DNA of 64,000 nucleotides from Lederbergia citrea (GCF_018343525.1 NZ_JAGYPH010000001.1:1679778-1743777), one strand, 5' to 3'. Positions 53,346 to 62,521 are shown, numbered from the stretch's first letter. The notes: generated from the letters alone by a model not told the origin. Translations and numbers: made by a program.

Positions 53346-54441
53346 CACCCCCGCATTTAGCCGGAATCGCTACAACTTTTAGGTCTGGCCCAATTAACTC
53401 AACTGATTTGAAATGTAATGGATAGCTTTCAGCCATCAAAGATTTCTTTGCACCGCCAAAGGCAGGAAAACCCGTACTATCGCCAAGAAGTTTCGGCGCC
53501 ATATACATAATGATTTCCTGAAAAAAACCACTTTCCAAAAATGATCCGTGAACTGTGCTTCCGCCCTCTACAAATAGTGACGTGATTTGTTCTTCACCAA
53601 GCCATTGGAGCAAATCACTCATTTCAATCTTCGTTTGTGCCATCCTTTTAACGGTTGCACCCGTTTGTTCAATTTTTCCTTGCTTTTCCCCGTCTGCATC
53701 ACTGCCGCAAACAATAATCGTCGGGGCTTGTTTATCAATTAATAAGTTAGAACTCAAAGGAATAGCCAAATGAGTATCCAATATTATTCGAATGGGATTT
53801 TTTCCACCTCGGGGCAATCGGGTGGTGAGATGAGGGTTATCTCGAATAATCGTATTGATTCCTGCTAAAATCGCATCGTGTTTATGCCTGTATTCATGAA
53901 CATCCAATCGGGAAGCTTCAGATGTAATCCATTTACTGTCTCCGCTAGTTGCTGCTGTTTTTCCATCAAGTGTGACTGCTGTTTTTAATGTGACATATGG
54001 TTTCTTCGTTTTTATATAATGAAAGAAATATTTGTTTAAATTTATCGCTTCATCTTCACAAATCCCCGTCTTCACATTGATTCCTGCCTGAAGAAGCTTT
54101 TCTACTCCCCTGCCAGAAACGAGGGGATTTGGGTCCAATGATGCGATATAAACATTTCGGATTTGTTTGGCAATAATCAGATCCGTACAAGGAGGTGTTT
54201 TTCCGTAATGGGAACAAGGTTCGAGCGTCACATACAAATCCGCTCCTTTTGCCCCATCGCCCGCATCATTCAATGCATTTACTTCCGCATGAGCATCTCC
54301 TGCTTTCATGTGAGCGCCCATGCCAATGATTATGCCATCCTTGACAACCACACAACCTACAGTAGGATTTGGACTCGTTTGCCCAACCACAGCTTCTGCC
54401 ATCTCTAGTGCCAGTTTCATATACATTTCTTTTGTAGCCAT
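53320..54441 (-). CDS. ribD: Bifunctional riboflavin deaminase/reductase
   Basis: A 373-aa fusion. The N-terminal deaminase has the zinc motifs DAHAEVNAL and EPCSHYGKTPPCTD. The C-terminal reductase (from about residue 145) has PYVTLKTAVTLDGKTA and LFVEGGSTVHGSFL. First gene of ribD-ribE-ribBA-ribH, downstream of an FMN riboswitch. AGGAG 6 nt before the ATG. Confidence 0.95.
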   Translation of the reverse strand: MATKEMYMKLALEMAEAVVGQTSPNPTVGCVVVKDGIIIGMGAHMKAGDAHAEVNALNDAGDGAKGADLYVTLEPCSHYGKTPPCTDLIIAKQIRNVYIASLDPNPLVSGRGVEKLLQAGINVKTGICEDEAINLNKYFFHYIKTKKPYVTLKTAVTLDGKTAATSGDSKWITSEASRLDVHEYRHKHDAILAGINTIIRDNPHLTTRLPRGGKNPIRIILDTHLAIPLSSNLLIDKQAPTIIVCGSDADGEKQGKIEQTGATVKRMAQTKIEMSDLLQWLGEEQITSLFVEGGSTVHGSFLESGFFQEIIMYMAPKLLGDSTGFPAFGGAKKSLMAESYPLHFKSVELIGPDLKVVAIPAKCGGDEDIHRHR

Positions 54442-54501
54442 TCCTAGCTCCTTTCTTTTAACATAGGAAAAACAGCAATTTCAGTTCAATACAAAACAAA
54501 T

Positions 54502-54528
54502 AGCCCCGAGAACAATTGTCTCGGGGCT
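54502..54528 (-). terminator. Attenuator terminator of the FMN riboswitch
   Basis: AGCCCCGAGA/TCTCGGGGCT perfect 10-bp stem, 7-nt loop; on the minus strand ATTTGTTTTG follows. Located between the aptamer and ribD. Confidence 0.85.
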
Positions 54529-54626
54529 GAAAAATGCAATGCTTAATAAGCCGTCTTTAGTTGTTTTTTGGTATTTTGACACACTAAAAAAATGTGCCAT
54601 TTTACCAATTATCAACATGACGTTAT

Positions 54627-54774
54627 TTCCTTCTCCCATCCAGACTTTCACTGTCGGCCTTGGAATTTCACCAAATCCACCGTCTCAAAAAACTCGTTGA
54701 GCCGGGTCACGGGCTGAGAGACATAGTGTCTCATTACCGCCGGTAGGGATTTTCACCCTGCCCCGAAGGATAAA
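54627..54774 (-). ncRNA. FMN riboswitch (RFN element)
   Basis: On the minus strand it starts ATCCTTCGGGGCAGGGTGAA, continues with CCCTACCGGCGGT, AGCCCGTGACCCG, GGTGGATTTGGTGAAATTCC and ends CCGACAGTGAAAGTCTGGAT, GGGAGAAG: all conserved RFN helices. FMN binding should favour the terminator at 54502 and stop transcription of ribD-ribH. Confidence 0.96.
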
Positions 54775-54959
54775 ATTATTCGATTGTTTACTATTATTTG
54801 CTATCAACTATGGTAATGTCAAGGTTTTTGGTTTTCCTTATAGAGTTGGTTTGGAATGAAAATAGAGGATAGACATTCACCCATTTATTAATATTAGGTT
54901 TCATGTTTTTTCTTTGGACATATGGTGTATAGAATAAAAAAACAAAAGGAGTTGATTAA

Positions 54960-55142
54960 ATGCATCCTCATGTTCATGGTTACCATGCCTATCCAATGCA
55001 CCATCATGTTCATCCAATGCACCACCATTGGCATCATCACGGTTATGGGATAGACCAGACTCAATTTCAGCATCAAGGAATTCACCCACACTCTATGCAC
55101 TATGTCCACCCCCATCACCACCACATGTATTACGGAAAATGA
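54960..55142 (+). CDS. Histidine-rich small protein
   Basis: A 60-aa protein with 23 histidines, beginning MHPHVHGYHAYPMHHHVHPM and including WHHHGYG and HPHHHHMYYGK; also rich in Tyr, Met and Pro and with no cysteine. AAAAGGAG is 8 nt before the ATG. Composition suggests binding of Ni, Cu, Zn or Co, or a spore coat role as other His/Tyr-rich Bacillus coat proteins. The opposite-strand frame has no ribosome-binding site. Family unknown to me. Confidence 0.7.
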   Translation: MHPHVHGYHAYPMHHHVHPMHHHWHHHGYGIDQTQFQHQGIHPHSMHYVHPHHHHMYYGK

Positions 55143-55179
55143 TATAAATGTATTAAGAGAATATGGGTAATACCTCTTA

Positions 55180-55210
55180 GAGCGCTTAACCAGGCGCTCA
55201 TTTCTATTTT
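55180..55210 (+). terminator. Terminator of the histidine-rich gene
   Basis: GAGCGC, 8-nt loop, GCGCTC, then ATTTCTATTTTTT. Confidence 0.75.
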
Positions 55211-55245
55211 TTATGCTTTTTACTTTCTTTGTCCCAAAGTTTTTG

Positions 55246-56187
55246 TTATAACGCAAAACGGTACTTTTTTATCATTCTTAAAAAGTTTTCCCCAGCAAAT
55301 CCTCTTACTTGATCTTCAGAATAGTATTTAAGTAGTTCATTAATTAAATTTTGCTGTTTTGAGGCATTCTCAAGACCTAAAATATGTGAGGAAATTCCAT
55401 CGAAGTCTGACCCAAAACCGATTTGCCCAACACCTCCCAATGAACAGAAGTGATCAATATGCCTAATCAAATCTGTAATTGTGGCTTGTTCCTTTTGAGT
55501 GACAAACTCCGGATAATAAACCACATGGACCATGCTATTTTTCTGAAAAATTGCCATTGCCTGCTGATCGGTTAAATTTCTCCTGTGATTGCAGATGGCT
55601 TTCGCATTCGAATGACTAGCTATCGGATAATTAGCAATTGCAATTACATCCCAGAAGGCCCATTCACTTAAATGAGAGACATCTGTGAATACCTTTTTTC
55701 GATTATTAATTTGTACTATTTCCTTCCCAAACATTGTCAGCCCTGTTCCACGAGGCTCACCAACACCGTCTGCCGCCAAGTTTGCATTATTCCATGTCAG
55801 TCCAACAGACAAAACGCCGAGATGAAATAAAATATTCAGCTTATGTAAGTCATTTCCAATGCAATCGACACCTTCGAGTGTGAGTAGCGCACCAATTTCG
55901 TGAGGCTGCAAGCGGTTGATATCCGTCCAAGTTTTAATTTGTTTCATGTCCTTGTTTTTACCAAGGACTTCTGTATAAAAATAATCAACTTGATCAAGTG
56001 CCGCTTGCCATTTTTCCTCCGCCTTCAGTTCTGGTGAAATAAAAATGGCAAAGCATTGCACCTTCACTTTACCCTTTTTCAACCGTTGCATATTTACATC
56101 AAGTTCCTTCGCATCTTGGAAATCCAGCTTTCCTTTTGTCTCCCATAATTTATATAAAACATCACAATGAAGATCGATAATGTTCAT
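55246..56187 (-). CDS. M19-family (renal dipeptidase type) membrane dipeptidase
   Basis: A 313-aa zinc peptidase with a TIM-barrel fold. Metal ligands are visible: DLHCD (HxD) near residue 6, the bridging Glu in LTLEGVD, His in DVSHLSE and in ASHSNAKA, with NHRRNLTD and GFGSDFDGI. It should cleave dipeptides, including those with a D-residue at the C-terminus. It has no signal peptide, so it acts in the cytoplasm. Alone on this strand. Confidence 0.9.
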   Translation of the reverse strand: MNIIDLHCDVLYKLWETKGKLDFQDAKELDVNMQRLKKGKVKVQCFAIFISPELKAEEKWQAALDQVDYFYTEVLGKNKDMKQIKTWTDINRLQPHEIGALLTLEGVDCIGNDLHKLNILFHLGVLSVGLTWNNANLAADGVGEPRGTGLTMFGKEIVQINNRKKVFTDVSHLSEWAFWDVIAIANYPIASHSNAKAICNHRRNLTDQQAMAIFQKNSMVHVVYYPEFVTQKEQATITDLIRHIDHFCSLGGVGQIGFGSDFDGISSHILGLENASKQQNLINELLKYYSEDQVRGFAGENFLRMIKKYRFAL

Positions 56188-56304
56188 TAGGATTAACCCC
56201 CTTTATTAATAATCCATTCTATGTAGAAAAAAGGCTTGTACATGCCATTATTTCAATAATAAAATTTGATATTGATGGTATGATACATTTGGAGGTGGAC
56301 CTAG

Positions 56305-56583
56305 GTGAAAAATTTAACGATTATCTATTCAGTTATCCTACATGGTTTTCTTGGATATGTATGGATTATTTTCATTTCAAAATTACTGGATTTATTTCAA
56401 TTGGCGGAGAAATCCGTTTGGGCAGGAGTTTTAATAGGGGTAGGAACATTACTATTTTTAGATATGACGTCAAGAGTTTTCGAATCATTTGGCAAAGATA
56501 AAAAACATCCCACTAGGATTGCAGGGTATATTTCTTTTGGGCTTGTCGTTTTAGGATGGTTGATGATATTTAAGGCAAAATAG
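56305..56583 (+). CDS. Three-helix membrane protein, unknown
   Basis: A 92-aa protein starting GTG, 6 nt after GGAGGTGG. Hydrophobic helices at about residues 4-26, 38-54 and 70-90. Family not recognised; a frame at 56280 in another register is a shadow. A 14-bp-stem terminator follows. Confidence 0.65.
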   Translation: MKNLTIIYSVILHGFLGYVWIIFISKLLDLFQLAEKSVWAGVLIGVGTLLFLDMTSRVFESFGKDKKHPTRIAGYISFGLVVLGWLMIFKAK

Positions 56584-56599
56584 ATTACATAACAAGATA

Positions 56600-56642
56600 A
56601 GGCTAATCCTAATACTATAATTAATTAGGATTAGCCTAAAAA
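56600..56642. terminator. Bidirectional terminator
   Basis: AGGCTAATCCTAAT and its exact complement, 10-nt loop, A-rich/T-rich flanks, between convergent genes. Confidence 0.9.
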
Positions 56643-56645
56643 AAA

Positions 56646-57941
56646 TTATTGGCCTTTTACATTGGTGAATAACCAGTCTTTCACAATATCATTTTCATAC
56701 GTTGGGATCCATGAGAAATGACTATTAATTGGAGTTGTCCCTCTCAAGAATTCCGTATAAAGAGTATGACTATCATTGTCCAATGCTTTGTTCAATAATT
56801 GTTGGGCAGCTTGATTTGCAGCTTGACGTTCCAGATTTCCTGCATACTCCCCTCTAGTAACTGTTGCTCCAGAAGCTTCAATCGCATTGATCATATTTCT
56901 AGATCCACTGACATTAACAGTTGCGTCATCCGCTGAATGCAATACCCAAATTGGCAAATTCACTAAATTCCCGGCCTTCTTCATATCTCCCGTACCACAA
57001 ACAGGTATGGCAGCAGCAAATAAATCTGAATGGTCCTGAATGAGCGACCAAGTTCCCATTCCACCCATTGATATACCTGTGACGTAAATTCTATCTGGAT
57101 CAATTGGATACTCTTCCTTCAGTGTCTCTATAAGATCAAGTAACAAACTTATGTTTACCTCACTTGTCCACCTGTCATTAATTGCTGCCTGCGGGGCTGC
57201 TACAAATGCCGAGTTCTTAGCTTGCTGTTCAGGATCCGCCCAGCTGATTGCTCCCCTGTTAGCTAAAAGCTGTACATCGTTGCTTACTCCACGTTCTCCT
57301 CCGCCATGCAAGAAAAGGACTAATGGCTGCTTTTCTCTGTTGGTATCGGGTTCGAAAAGTCGATAATTTAAAAAGTTACCCTTCTCATCAGAAATGCTTC
57401 TTTTTGAAAATTCGTCAACTACAAGGTTAATCTCACCTGAGTTAACAAGTATATTTGGTGTGGATGGTACTTGATTTCCAATTGCCGTAGTAATCGCTTT
57501 CTCTTGAGTAACTGTATATTCAAGAGCTAATCTAGTATTGATTCCCGACCTAACATCATAAAATAATGTTCCGGCAATAGGATCGTTTGTATCCAATTCA
57601 ATTATGACATACTTCCCATTCTTTCCTTGCACATCTAGCTCCGGAGCCGTGTTTGCATAAACTTTTGTAATGGTCCTGCTTGCTGCATTCTCCCCGTGTA
57701 ACGCGTTGACCTCATAAGTCGAAGCTGATAAAGACTTACTATTAATCTCTTTTTTATATTCTATGGCAACAGCAACTACCTTTTCACCTTCCGGTAGAAC
57801 TTCAGAGATTACATCTACTCGCTCGATTTGACCAAATTTCTTTTTATACTTTGTGGATCCAGCTTCACTTGTACTACCCATGATAGAATGTAACATGAGT
57901 ACAATTCCAAACATTAATGTAAATCTAAAGAATACTTTCAA
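56646..57941 (-). CDS. Secreted alpha/beta hydrolase with N-terminal Ig-like domain
   Basis: About 431 aa. A signal peptide (VFFRFTLMFGIVLMLHSIMG) leads to an Ig-like domain, residues about 35-160 as in esterases of the EstA type. The hydrolase domain follows: oxyanion loop FLHGGGERG, nucleophile elbow GISMGGMG, acid in LHSADDATV and a His in NSHFSW. Likely a carboxylesterase or peptidase-like esterase acting outside the cell. The TTG at 57941 (GGGGGA 7 nt upstream) is preferred over ATG 57956. Similar to polysaccharide-associated esterases; substrate unknown. Confidence 0.8.
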   Translation of the reverse strand: MKVFFRFTLMFGIVLMLHSIMGSTSEAGSTKYKKKFGQIERVDVISEVLPEGEKVVAVAIEYKKEINSKSLSASTYEVNALHGENAASRTITKVYANTAPELDVQGKNGKYVIIELDTNDPIAGTLFYDVRSGINTRLALEYTVTQEKAITTAIGNQVPSTPNILVNSGEINLVVDEFSKRSISDEKGNFLNYRLFEPDTNREKQPLVLFLHGGGERGVSNDVQLLANRGAISWADPEQQAKNSAFVAAPQAAINDRWTSEVNISLLLDLIETLKEEYPIDPDRIYVTGISMGGMGTWSLIQDHSDLFAAAIPVCGTGDMKKAGNLVNLPIWVLHSADDATVNVSGSRNMINAIEASGATVTRGEYAGNLERQAANQAAQQLLNKALDNDSHTLYTEFLRGTTPINSHFSWIPTYENDIVKDWLFTNVKGQ

Positions 57942-58165
57942 CCTTTCATCCCCCATTTTCCTTGAATTATTATGATAACGCTTACATTTTTGTGAAATTA
58001 TTAACTTGTTGTTCTTTTAATCATACATTAAATGATTTGGGCAATAAATCCACCTTAACTCCTGTTTTTTTAAAACTACCTAGTATAAAGTAACTATTAA
58101 AAGAAGGAAATCTTTTTCTTCCTCCCTATCCACATGGACGCTTCGTATGTTTGTCTCTTTATACC

Positions 58166-58215
58166 ATCAGGGACTGTCCAGAAAATCAGTACAAATGACC
58201 TTCTGGACAGCCCCT
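58166..58215 (-). terminator. Terminator hairpin, GTCTGTCCAG palindrome family (second copy)
   Basis: GGGACTGTCCAGAA ... TTCTGGACAGCCCC; reverse-oriented relative of the hairpin at 8981-9030, here placed after the esterase gene ending at 58234. Confidence 0.8.
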
Positions 58216-58233
58216 TCTCAAAGTAATTAACAT

Positions 58234-59037
58234 TTACTCCACACTTACAACTTTATTGCTTTCAATTGGGAGCCAATCTAACACACGTTGAATATTCGTA
58301 TCCCAGTAAGACCATTCATGGCCTCCCGGACCCTCCTCATATGTTAAATCAACGCCTAATTCATTTGCGTAATTTTTATATTTTACATTATCCTCATAAA
58401 GGAAATCCTCTGTTCCGCAGGCTTGAAATAATTGCGGTTTTACACCATTGCTTTCAGCTAGTTGCTTAGTTAAAAAGAGAATATCATTTTGACTATTATC
58501 TACTTTTTCCGGGTCACCGAACACATTATCAAATAAACTGCTTTCACCTTTTCTAAGGGAACCTACTAAATCAAGAGCGCCGGATAACGAAGCTGCAGCT
58601 GCAAATCTATCCGGATGTCTGAGAGCTAGTTTAAATGCACCGTATCCTCCCATCGACAGGCCAGCTACAAAAGTATCCTCTCTTTTATCTGATATTGGGA
58701 ATGCCGCTTGTAAAAATTGGGGGAGCTCTTCACTAATGTATGTCCAATATTTATGCCCGTGAACCATATCACTATAGGCACTCATATCGGCGTTTGGCAT
58801 GACAACAGCTATTCCTTTATCTTCTGCATACCTCTCAATCGACGATAAACGGAGCCAACAAGAATGATCGTCTGTTGCACCGTGTAATAAATATAAAACC
58901 GGAAATTTTTTATGTTCATACGTGAAATCATTAGTACCCTCAAAATCAATCCTATTTGTTCCCATTGGCAAAATAATGTTTACTGACGTTTGCATTAATA
59001 ACGCTTTCGATTTGAAGCTCATTTGAATTAAGGCCAT
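58234..59037 (-). CDS. Esterase D / tributyrin esterase family hydrolase
   Basis: A 267-aa alpha/beta hydrolase of the S-formylglutathione hydrolase/FrmB type. Visible: LYLLHGATDDHSCWLR (oxyanion), VAGLSMGGYGAF (nucleophile Ser), and EEGPGGHEWSYWD with the catalytic His. No signal peptide. The ATG at 59037, with GGAAAGGAAG upstream, gives the family length; the longer upstream frame has no ribosome-binding site. Monocistronic. Confidence 0.87.
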   Translation of the reverse strand: MALIQMSFKSKALLMQTSVNIILPMGTNRIDFEGTNDFTYEHKKFPVLYLLHGATDDHSCWLRLSSIERYAEDKGIAVVMPNADMSAYSDMVHGHKYWTYISEELPQFLQAAFPISDKREDTFVAGLSMGGYGAFKLALRHPDRFAAAASLSGALDLVGSLRKGESSLFDNVFGDPEKVDNSQNDILFLTKQLAESNGVKPQLFQACGTEDFLYEDNVKYKNYANELGVDLTYEEGPGGHEWSYWDTNIQRVLDWLPIESNKVVSVE

Positions 59038-59308
59038 AATTCCAATCTTCCTTTCCTGATTATTTACAAATTTAACAGACATTTGGTTCCCCTTAAATTG
59101 TTTTTCTATCTGTACCAATTTTCCTAATATTATAACATCAGTGAGGTGAGAGTCAAAATTCTGTGCGTCTAATGGTTGCTTACAATTACTCAGTTTAATC
59201 TATTCCCGTCCAATTAAAGACATCCTGAATTTTTCTAGCTTTTTGTCCCATTCAAAAAGTTATGGTTTTACATAAAATGTATTACAACCTTTAAGGAGGT
59301 GGCGTTTT

Positions 59309-59407
59309 ATGAGTGGACACGTAGGACATGGACATGGCATGAACTTCGCGTTGATTGTCGTATTGTTTATTCTGTTGATTATCGTTGGTACAGCATTTGT
59401 ATACTAA
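59309..59407 (+). CDS. YjcZ-family tiny membrane protein with His-rich head (32 aa)
   Basis: [20 protein letters not shown], then ILLIIVGTAFVY. AAGGAGGTGG precedes the ATG. The [17 protein letters not shown] core is shared with the copy at 48567; the head has three histidines instead of cysteines. Confidence 0.9.
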   Translation: MSGHVGHGHGMNFALIVVLFILLIIVGTAFVY

Positions 59408-59416
59408 GCAGTAATT

Positions 59417-59440
59417 GAAGCGTCTTAGGACGCTTCTTTA
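59417..59440 (+). terminator. Terminator of the YjcZ-type gene
   Basis: GAAGCGTC, 4-nt loop, GACGCTTC, then T3. Confidence 0.8.
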
Positions 59441-59512
59441 CTATTGAAAAATCATTCATATTTTTTTTTATTGAGGGGATAATAAAAAAAAATACATATA
59501 GGTGGTATTGAA

Positions 59513-59800
59513 TTGGAACATTTCCCCATCATCCATACAAACTTTTGGGACGCAATCATTGCGGTTCCGGCGGTATTAATTCTGACTCAAATTATAAAGC
59601 TCTTACTTCCCGTTTCCAGAGTCTTTATCCCAACAATTGCAAATATTTTCGGATTAATCTTTGCTCTTTTCATTTCACACAGATTTAATTTTTGGGGTGC
59701 TATTTTTATGGGGTTTTTCTACGGCAATGCTGCGGTAGGCGTGTACGCATCCATGAAAACAACTCTTATGGCATATCGAAATTCCAAACAGGAGAATTAG
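59513..59800 (+). CDS. Membrane protein, unknown
   Basis: A 95-aa protein with TTG start 7 nt after GGTGG. Three hydrophobic stretches (about residues 12-33, 38-56, 62-80). It has the size of a holin but no phage genes are near, so no function is given. Strong terminator at 59804. Confidence 0.65.
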   Translation: MEHFPIIHTNFWDAIIAVPAVLILTQIIKLLLPVSRVFIPTIANIFGLIFALFISHRFNFWGAIFMGFFYGNAAVGVYASMKTTLMAYRNSKQEN

Positions 59801-59803
59801 AAA

Positions 59804-59843
59804 AAGCACGATATGACAGCTTTAGCTAGCATATCGTGCTTTG
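59804..59843 (+). terminator. Terminator of the 95-aa membrane protein gene
   Basis: AAGCACGATATG/CATATCGTGCTT, 12-bp perfect stem, 14-nt loop. Confidence 0.85.
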
Positions 59844-59844
59844 T

Positions 59845-60003
59845 TGTCGGGGCTGAGCAAGGCGCTGCCGCTTTTGTTCTCGTCCAGCTTCAGCGCCTAG
59901 CCCCTCGAGGTCAAATAACCTGAGCCAATAAAAGTCAAAACCGGACTTTTCTTGTCTCAGAACATTTGCTTGTCGGGGCTGAGCAAGGCGCCTACGCTTT
60001 TGT
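59845..60003. repeat. Dispersed palindromic repeat, family 2 copy G (with an extra half unit)
   Basis: Reverse-oriented relative to E and F; hairpin CTGAGCCAATAAAAGTC/GACTTTTCTTGTCTCAG. The arm TGTCGGGGCTGAGCAAGGCG occurs twice, at 59847 and 59971, so an additional half copy is attached. It runs to the spoVR stop codon. Confidence 0.88.
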
Positions 60004-61412
60004 TAAAGAAATTTCCTCTGCATATTCCGGCCATCAAAGCTAAACATCATTGGTCTGTTTTCAACAACACTTTCCATATGGGTAGGTCTTCCCCATAACT
60101 GATATATATATGGCAATACCTTTTCCAAATATTTTAAGTCAAGTTCGACACCTTCATACCAATGTTTTAAATATAGCTCGCCATTTTTCATATAATCCCC
60201 ATCATTGACCGTTATATAAGGAAAGCCTCCATTTACTCGCATATTCACAAGTTGGTCGCGCACTTCTTTCCATTCTTTATCGACAACTTTGTAATCACGA
60301 CCTTGTTTTTGAAATAAGTACATATCCTCGCGTAGCACCAAATCTTTCGTGAGGTAGTTTCGTAAAAATGATATATCTGATTCAACTTCCCTTACTTCAA
60401 ACATTTTCTCACGACCCGAATTTGGCTCTACCCCCTGCTCCTTCATTTCTTTATCAGGGTTATTCCATCGTTCCTCGATATCTTCAAAAATCTTAACTCC
60501 AAGATAATATGGGTTGATACTTGTGCGAGAAGGCTGCACGACGCCCGCGTTTAACTTTGCAAATTCTATGGTTTCATCACTTGTTAAGTCCAATTCCCGC
60601 AGAATTCTTTGATGCCAGTATGAAGCCCAACCTTCATTCATGATTTTCGTCTCTAACTGCGGCCAGAAATAGAGCATTTCTTCACGAATCATCGTCATAA
60701 TGTCACGCTGCCAGTCAGATAACTCCCTGCTATATTGTTCAATGAATAGCATAATATCTTTTTCAGGCTGCGGGGGAAATTGCTTTTTTCGTTTTTTCCT
60801 CGTGTTTTTTTGATTTCCTTTTTCATCAAGCGACCATAAATCATCATATTCGGTAGCGGAGGGAACCTCTTCTTCCCATTCTTCGTCTTCCATATTCCAG
60901 TTTAATGAAGGGCGGAGTAATGATGGATCAATATGCTCCTCAATGGCAAGCACCGCATTTAGAAAATCCTCTACCTCTTGCTTGCCGTATTCGATTTCGT
61001 ACTCACGGACTCTCTCCGCTGTAGCCGCCATACTTTCCACCATGTCACGTTTAGTATTTCGAAACCGTACATTATTTTTGAAAAAATCACAGTGTGCAAG
61101 CACATGCGCAACAATCAGCTTATTTTGAATGAGCGAATTAGAATCGAGAAGAAAAGCGTAGCAAGGGTTGGAGTTGATCACCAGTTCATAAATTTTACTT
61201 AAACCGAAATCATAATGAAGTTTCATTTTGAAAAACTGTTTCCCGAAGCTCCAATGAGAAAAACGAGTCGGCATCCCATAGGCCCCGAATGTATAAATGA
61301 TGTCAGCAGGGCATATTTCATAACGCATTGGATAAAAATCGAGCCCCAATCCGCTAGCAACTTCAGTGATTTCACTGATTGCATATTCCAATGCTTTTGC
61401 ATCCGCGTTCAT
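60003..61412 (-). CDS. spoVR: Stage V sporulation protein R
   Basis: A 469-aa soluble protein, B. subtilis SpoVR 468 aa. Conserved: [40 protein letters not shown] and the NEGWASYWH motif. Required for proper spore cortex formation in B. subtilis; biochemical role unknown. AAAGGAGG precedes the ATG. Divergent from yhdB, as in B. subtilis. Confidence 0.95.
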   Translation of the reverse strand: MNADAKALEYAISEITEVASGLGLDFYPMRYEICPADIIYTFGAYGMPTRFSHWSFGKQFFKMKLHYDFGLSKIYELVINSNPCYAFLLDSNSLIQNKLIVAHVLAHCDFFKNNVRFRNTKRDMVESMAATAERVREYEIEYGKQEVEDFLNAVLAIEEHIDPSLLRPSLNWNMEDEEWEEEVPSATEYDDLWSLDEKGNQKNTRKKRKKQFPPQPEKDIMLFIEQYSRELSDWQRDIMTMIREEMLYFWPQLETKIMNEGWASYWHQRILRELDLTSDETIEFAKLNAGVVQPSRTSINPYYLGVKIFEDIEERWNNPDKEMKEQGVEPNSGREKMFEVREVESDISFLRNYLTKDLVLREDMYLFQKQGRDYKVVDKEWKEVRDQLVNMRVNGGFPYITVNDGDYMKNGELYLKHWYEGVELDLKYLEKVLPYIYQLWGRPTHMESVVENRPMMFSFDGRNMQRKFL

Positions 61413-61627
61413 GGCGATTCCTCCTTTTTACCACAATGTATGTGGAAAAAGAGGCATTCATGTAAAAGTCATCAGATTTCTTATGTAAAAGTTAAGATAC
61501 CTCCTTATTCCGCTATATATTCATGTAAAAAGAGGAAGGCAATATGAATAGTGAATGCCAACATTTACACCGCAGCCTATTTGTGAGTTAGCAAATACTA
61601 AAAGCAACTCCTAAAGGAGGGCTAAAA

Positions 61628-61885
61628 ATGAATATTGTGGATTACGACCGTGCTCTATATTATACCCATCGCTCGGAATGGGATAATTTAATTGTGCTAA
61701 TGGTAAGAACGAAAGACCATATATTATCAAAAAAGATTGAACACTTTCTGCACGCTTACCAATTTTCACGTGACTACTCGGTCATTGAGCGGCAGCTTTA
61801 TTCTTTGCTCCGCTATTTGGATCATGCAAATACTGCAACCGGAAATGTCAGTAAAATAAACCAAGATCCCGTTATCTCTATTTAA
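61628..61885 (+). CDS. yhdB: YhdB family protein
   Basis: An 85-aa protein matching B. subtilis YhdB: VDYDRALYYTHRSEWDNLIV at the start and IEHFLHAYQF in the middle. Soluble, helical, function unknown. AAAGGAGGG precedes the ATG. Convergent with azr; shared terminator. Confidence 0.87.
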   Translation: MNIVDYDRALYYTHRSEWDNLIVLMVRTKDHILSKKIEHFLHAYQFSRDYSVIERQLYSLLRYLDHANTATGNVSKINQDPVISI

Positions 61886-61888
61886 CCA

Positions 61889-61922
61889 AAAGCTGTCCCA
61901 TGACTTTATGGGACAGCTTTTT
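61889..61922. terminator. Bidirectional terminator between yhdB and azr
   Basis: AAAGCTGTCCCAT, 6-nt loop, ATGGGACAGCTTT: 13-bp stem with A/T flanks. Confidence 0.93.
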
Positions 61923-61927
61923 AGGCA

Positions 61928-62470
61928 TTAATCCAAGATAACTCGGGGTATCAGCTGCTCGGACATTTTTGTATACATTTTCAATTCGTGAACCATTTCA
62001 TCAACTAATATCCTGGATTCTTCCCAAAGTGTACCGTCATCGTAATTAAAACATTCTGGATCAAGCACAATCTGTTTCGGGATAACATTCGCATAAAAAC
62101 CGCGCATCACTGTTCGCATATTATTTAAACAGTTGATCCCACCCTTTCCTCCACCTGCCGTAGCAAGTAATGCGACAGGTTTATGGGCAAGCTGGTCGCT
62201 CGTCAAAAAATCTAATGTGTTTTTGAGCGCACCGGTCATTCCGCCATGGTATTCAGGTGAAATTAGAATAATGCCGGAAGCGGCACTTACTTTTTCCTTA
62301 AAAGCAACCACTTCAGGTAGCTGCCACTGATCAGGTTCACCGGTTAAAAACGGAAGATTCGCTGCACTGATATCCTCGTATTTAAAGCCATATTCACTAG
62401 CTATAAATCGTGTAATGAGCTCTGTCCTTCCGCCTCTTGGCATTCCTCCATTTATAATTAAAACATTCAT
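61928..62470 (-). CDS. azr: NADPH-dependent FMN reductase / azoreductase
   Basis: A 180-aa flavodoxin-fold enzyme similar to B. subtilis YhdA (Azr). The FMN-binding motifs LIINGGMPRGGRTELI near the N-terminus, LISPEYHGGMTGALKN at about 75-90 and ATAGGGKGG at about 108-116 are present. It reduces FMN and azo dyes with NADPH and may serve in quinone or thiol stress defence. AAAGGAG precedes the ATG. Position next to yhdB and spoVR matches B. subtilis. Confidence 0.88.
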   Translation of the reverse strand: MNVLIINGGMPRGGRTELITRFIASEYGFKYEDISAANLPFLTGEPDQWQLPEVVAFKEKVSAASGIILISPEYHGGMTGALKNTLDFLTSDQLAHKPVALLATAGGGKGGINCLNNMRTVMRGFYANVIPKQIVLDPECFNYDDGTLWEESRILVDEMVHELKMYTKMSEQLIPRVILD

Positions 62471-62521
62471 GTATTTTCGCTCCTTTGCTTCTTGCTGTTT
62501 AGGCAGACAATTTTAGCGATA

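Noticed and set aside
54894..55256. Minus-strand frames opposite the His-rich gene
   Set aside because: They are reverse complements of His codons (giving Met/Val-rich peptides) and lack a ribosome-binding site; the plus frame has one and a terminator.
59513..59800. Phage holin
   Set aside because: Size and helices would fit, but no phage genes, endolysin or dual start are present nearby.
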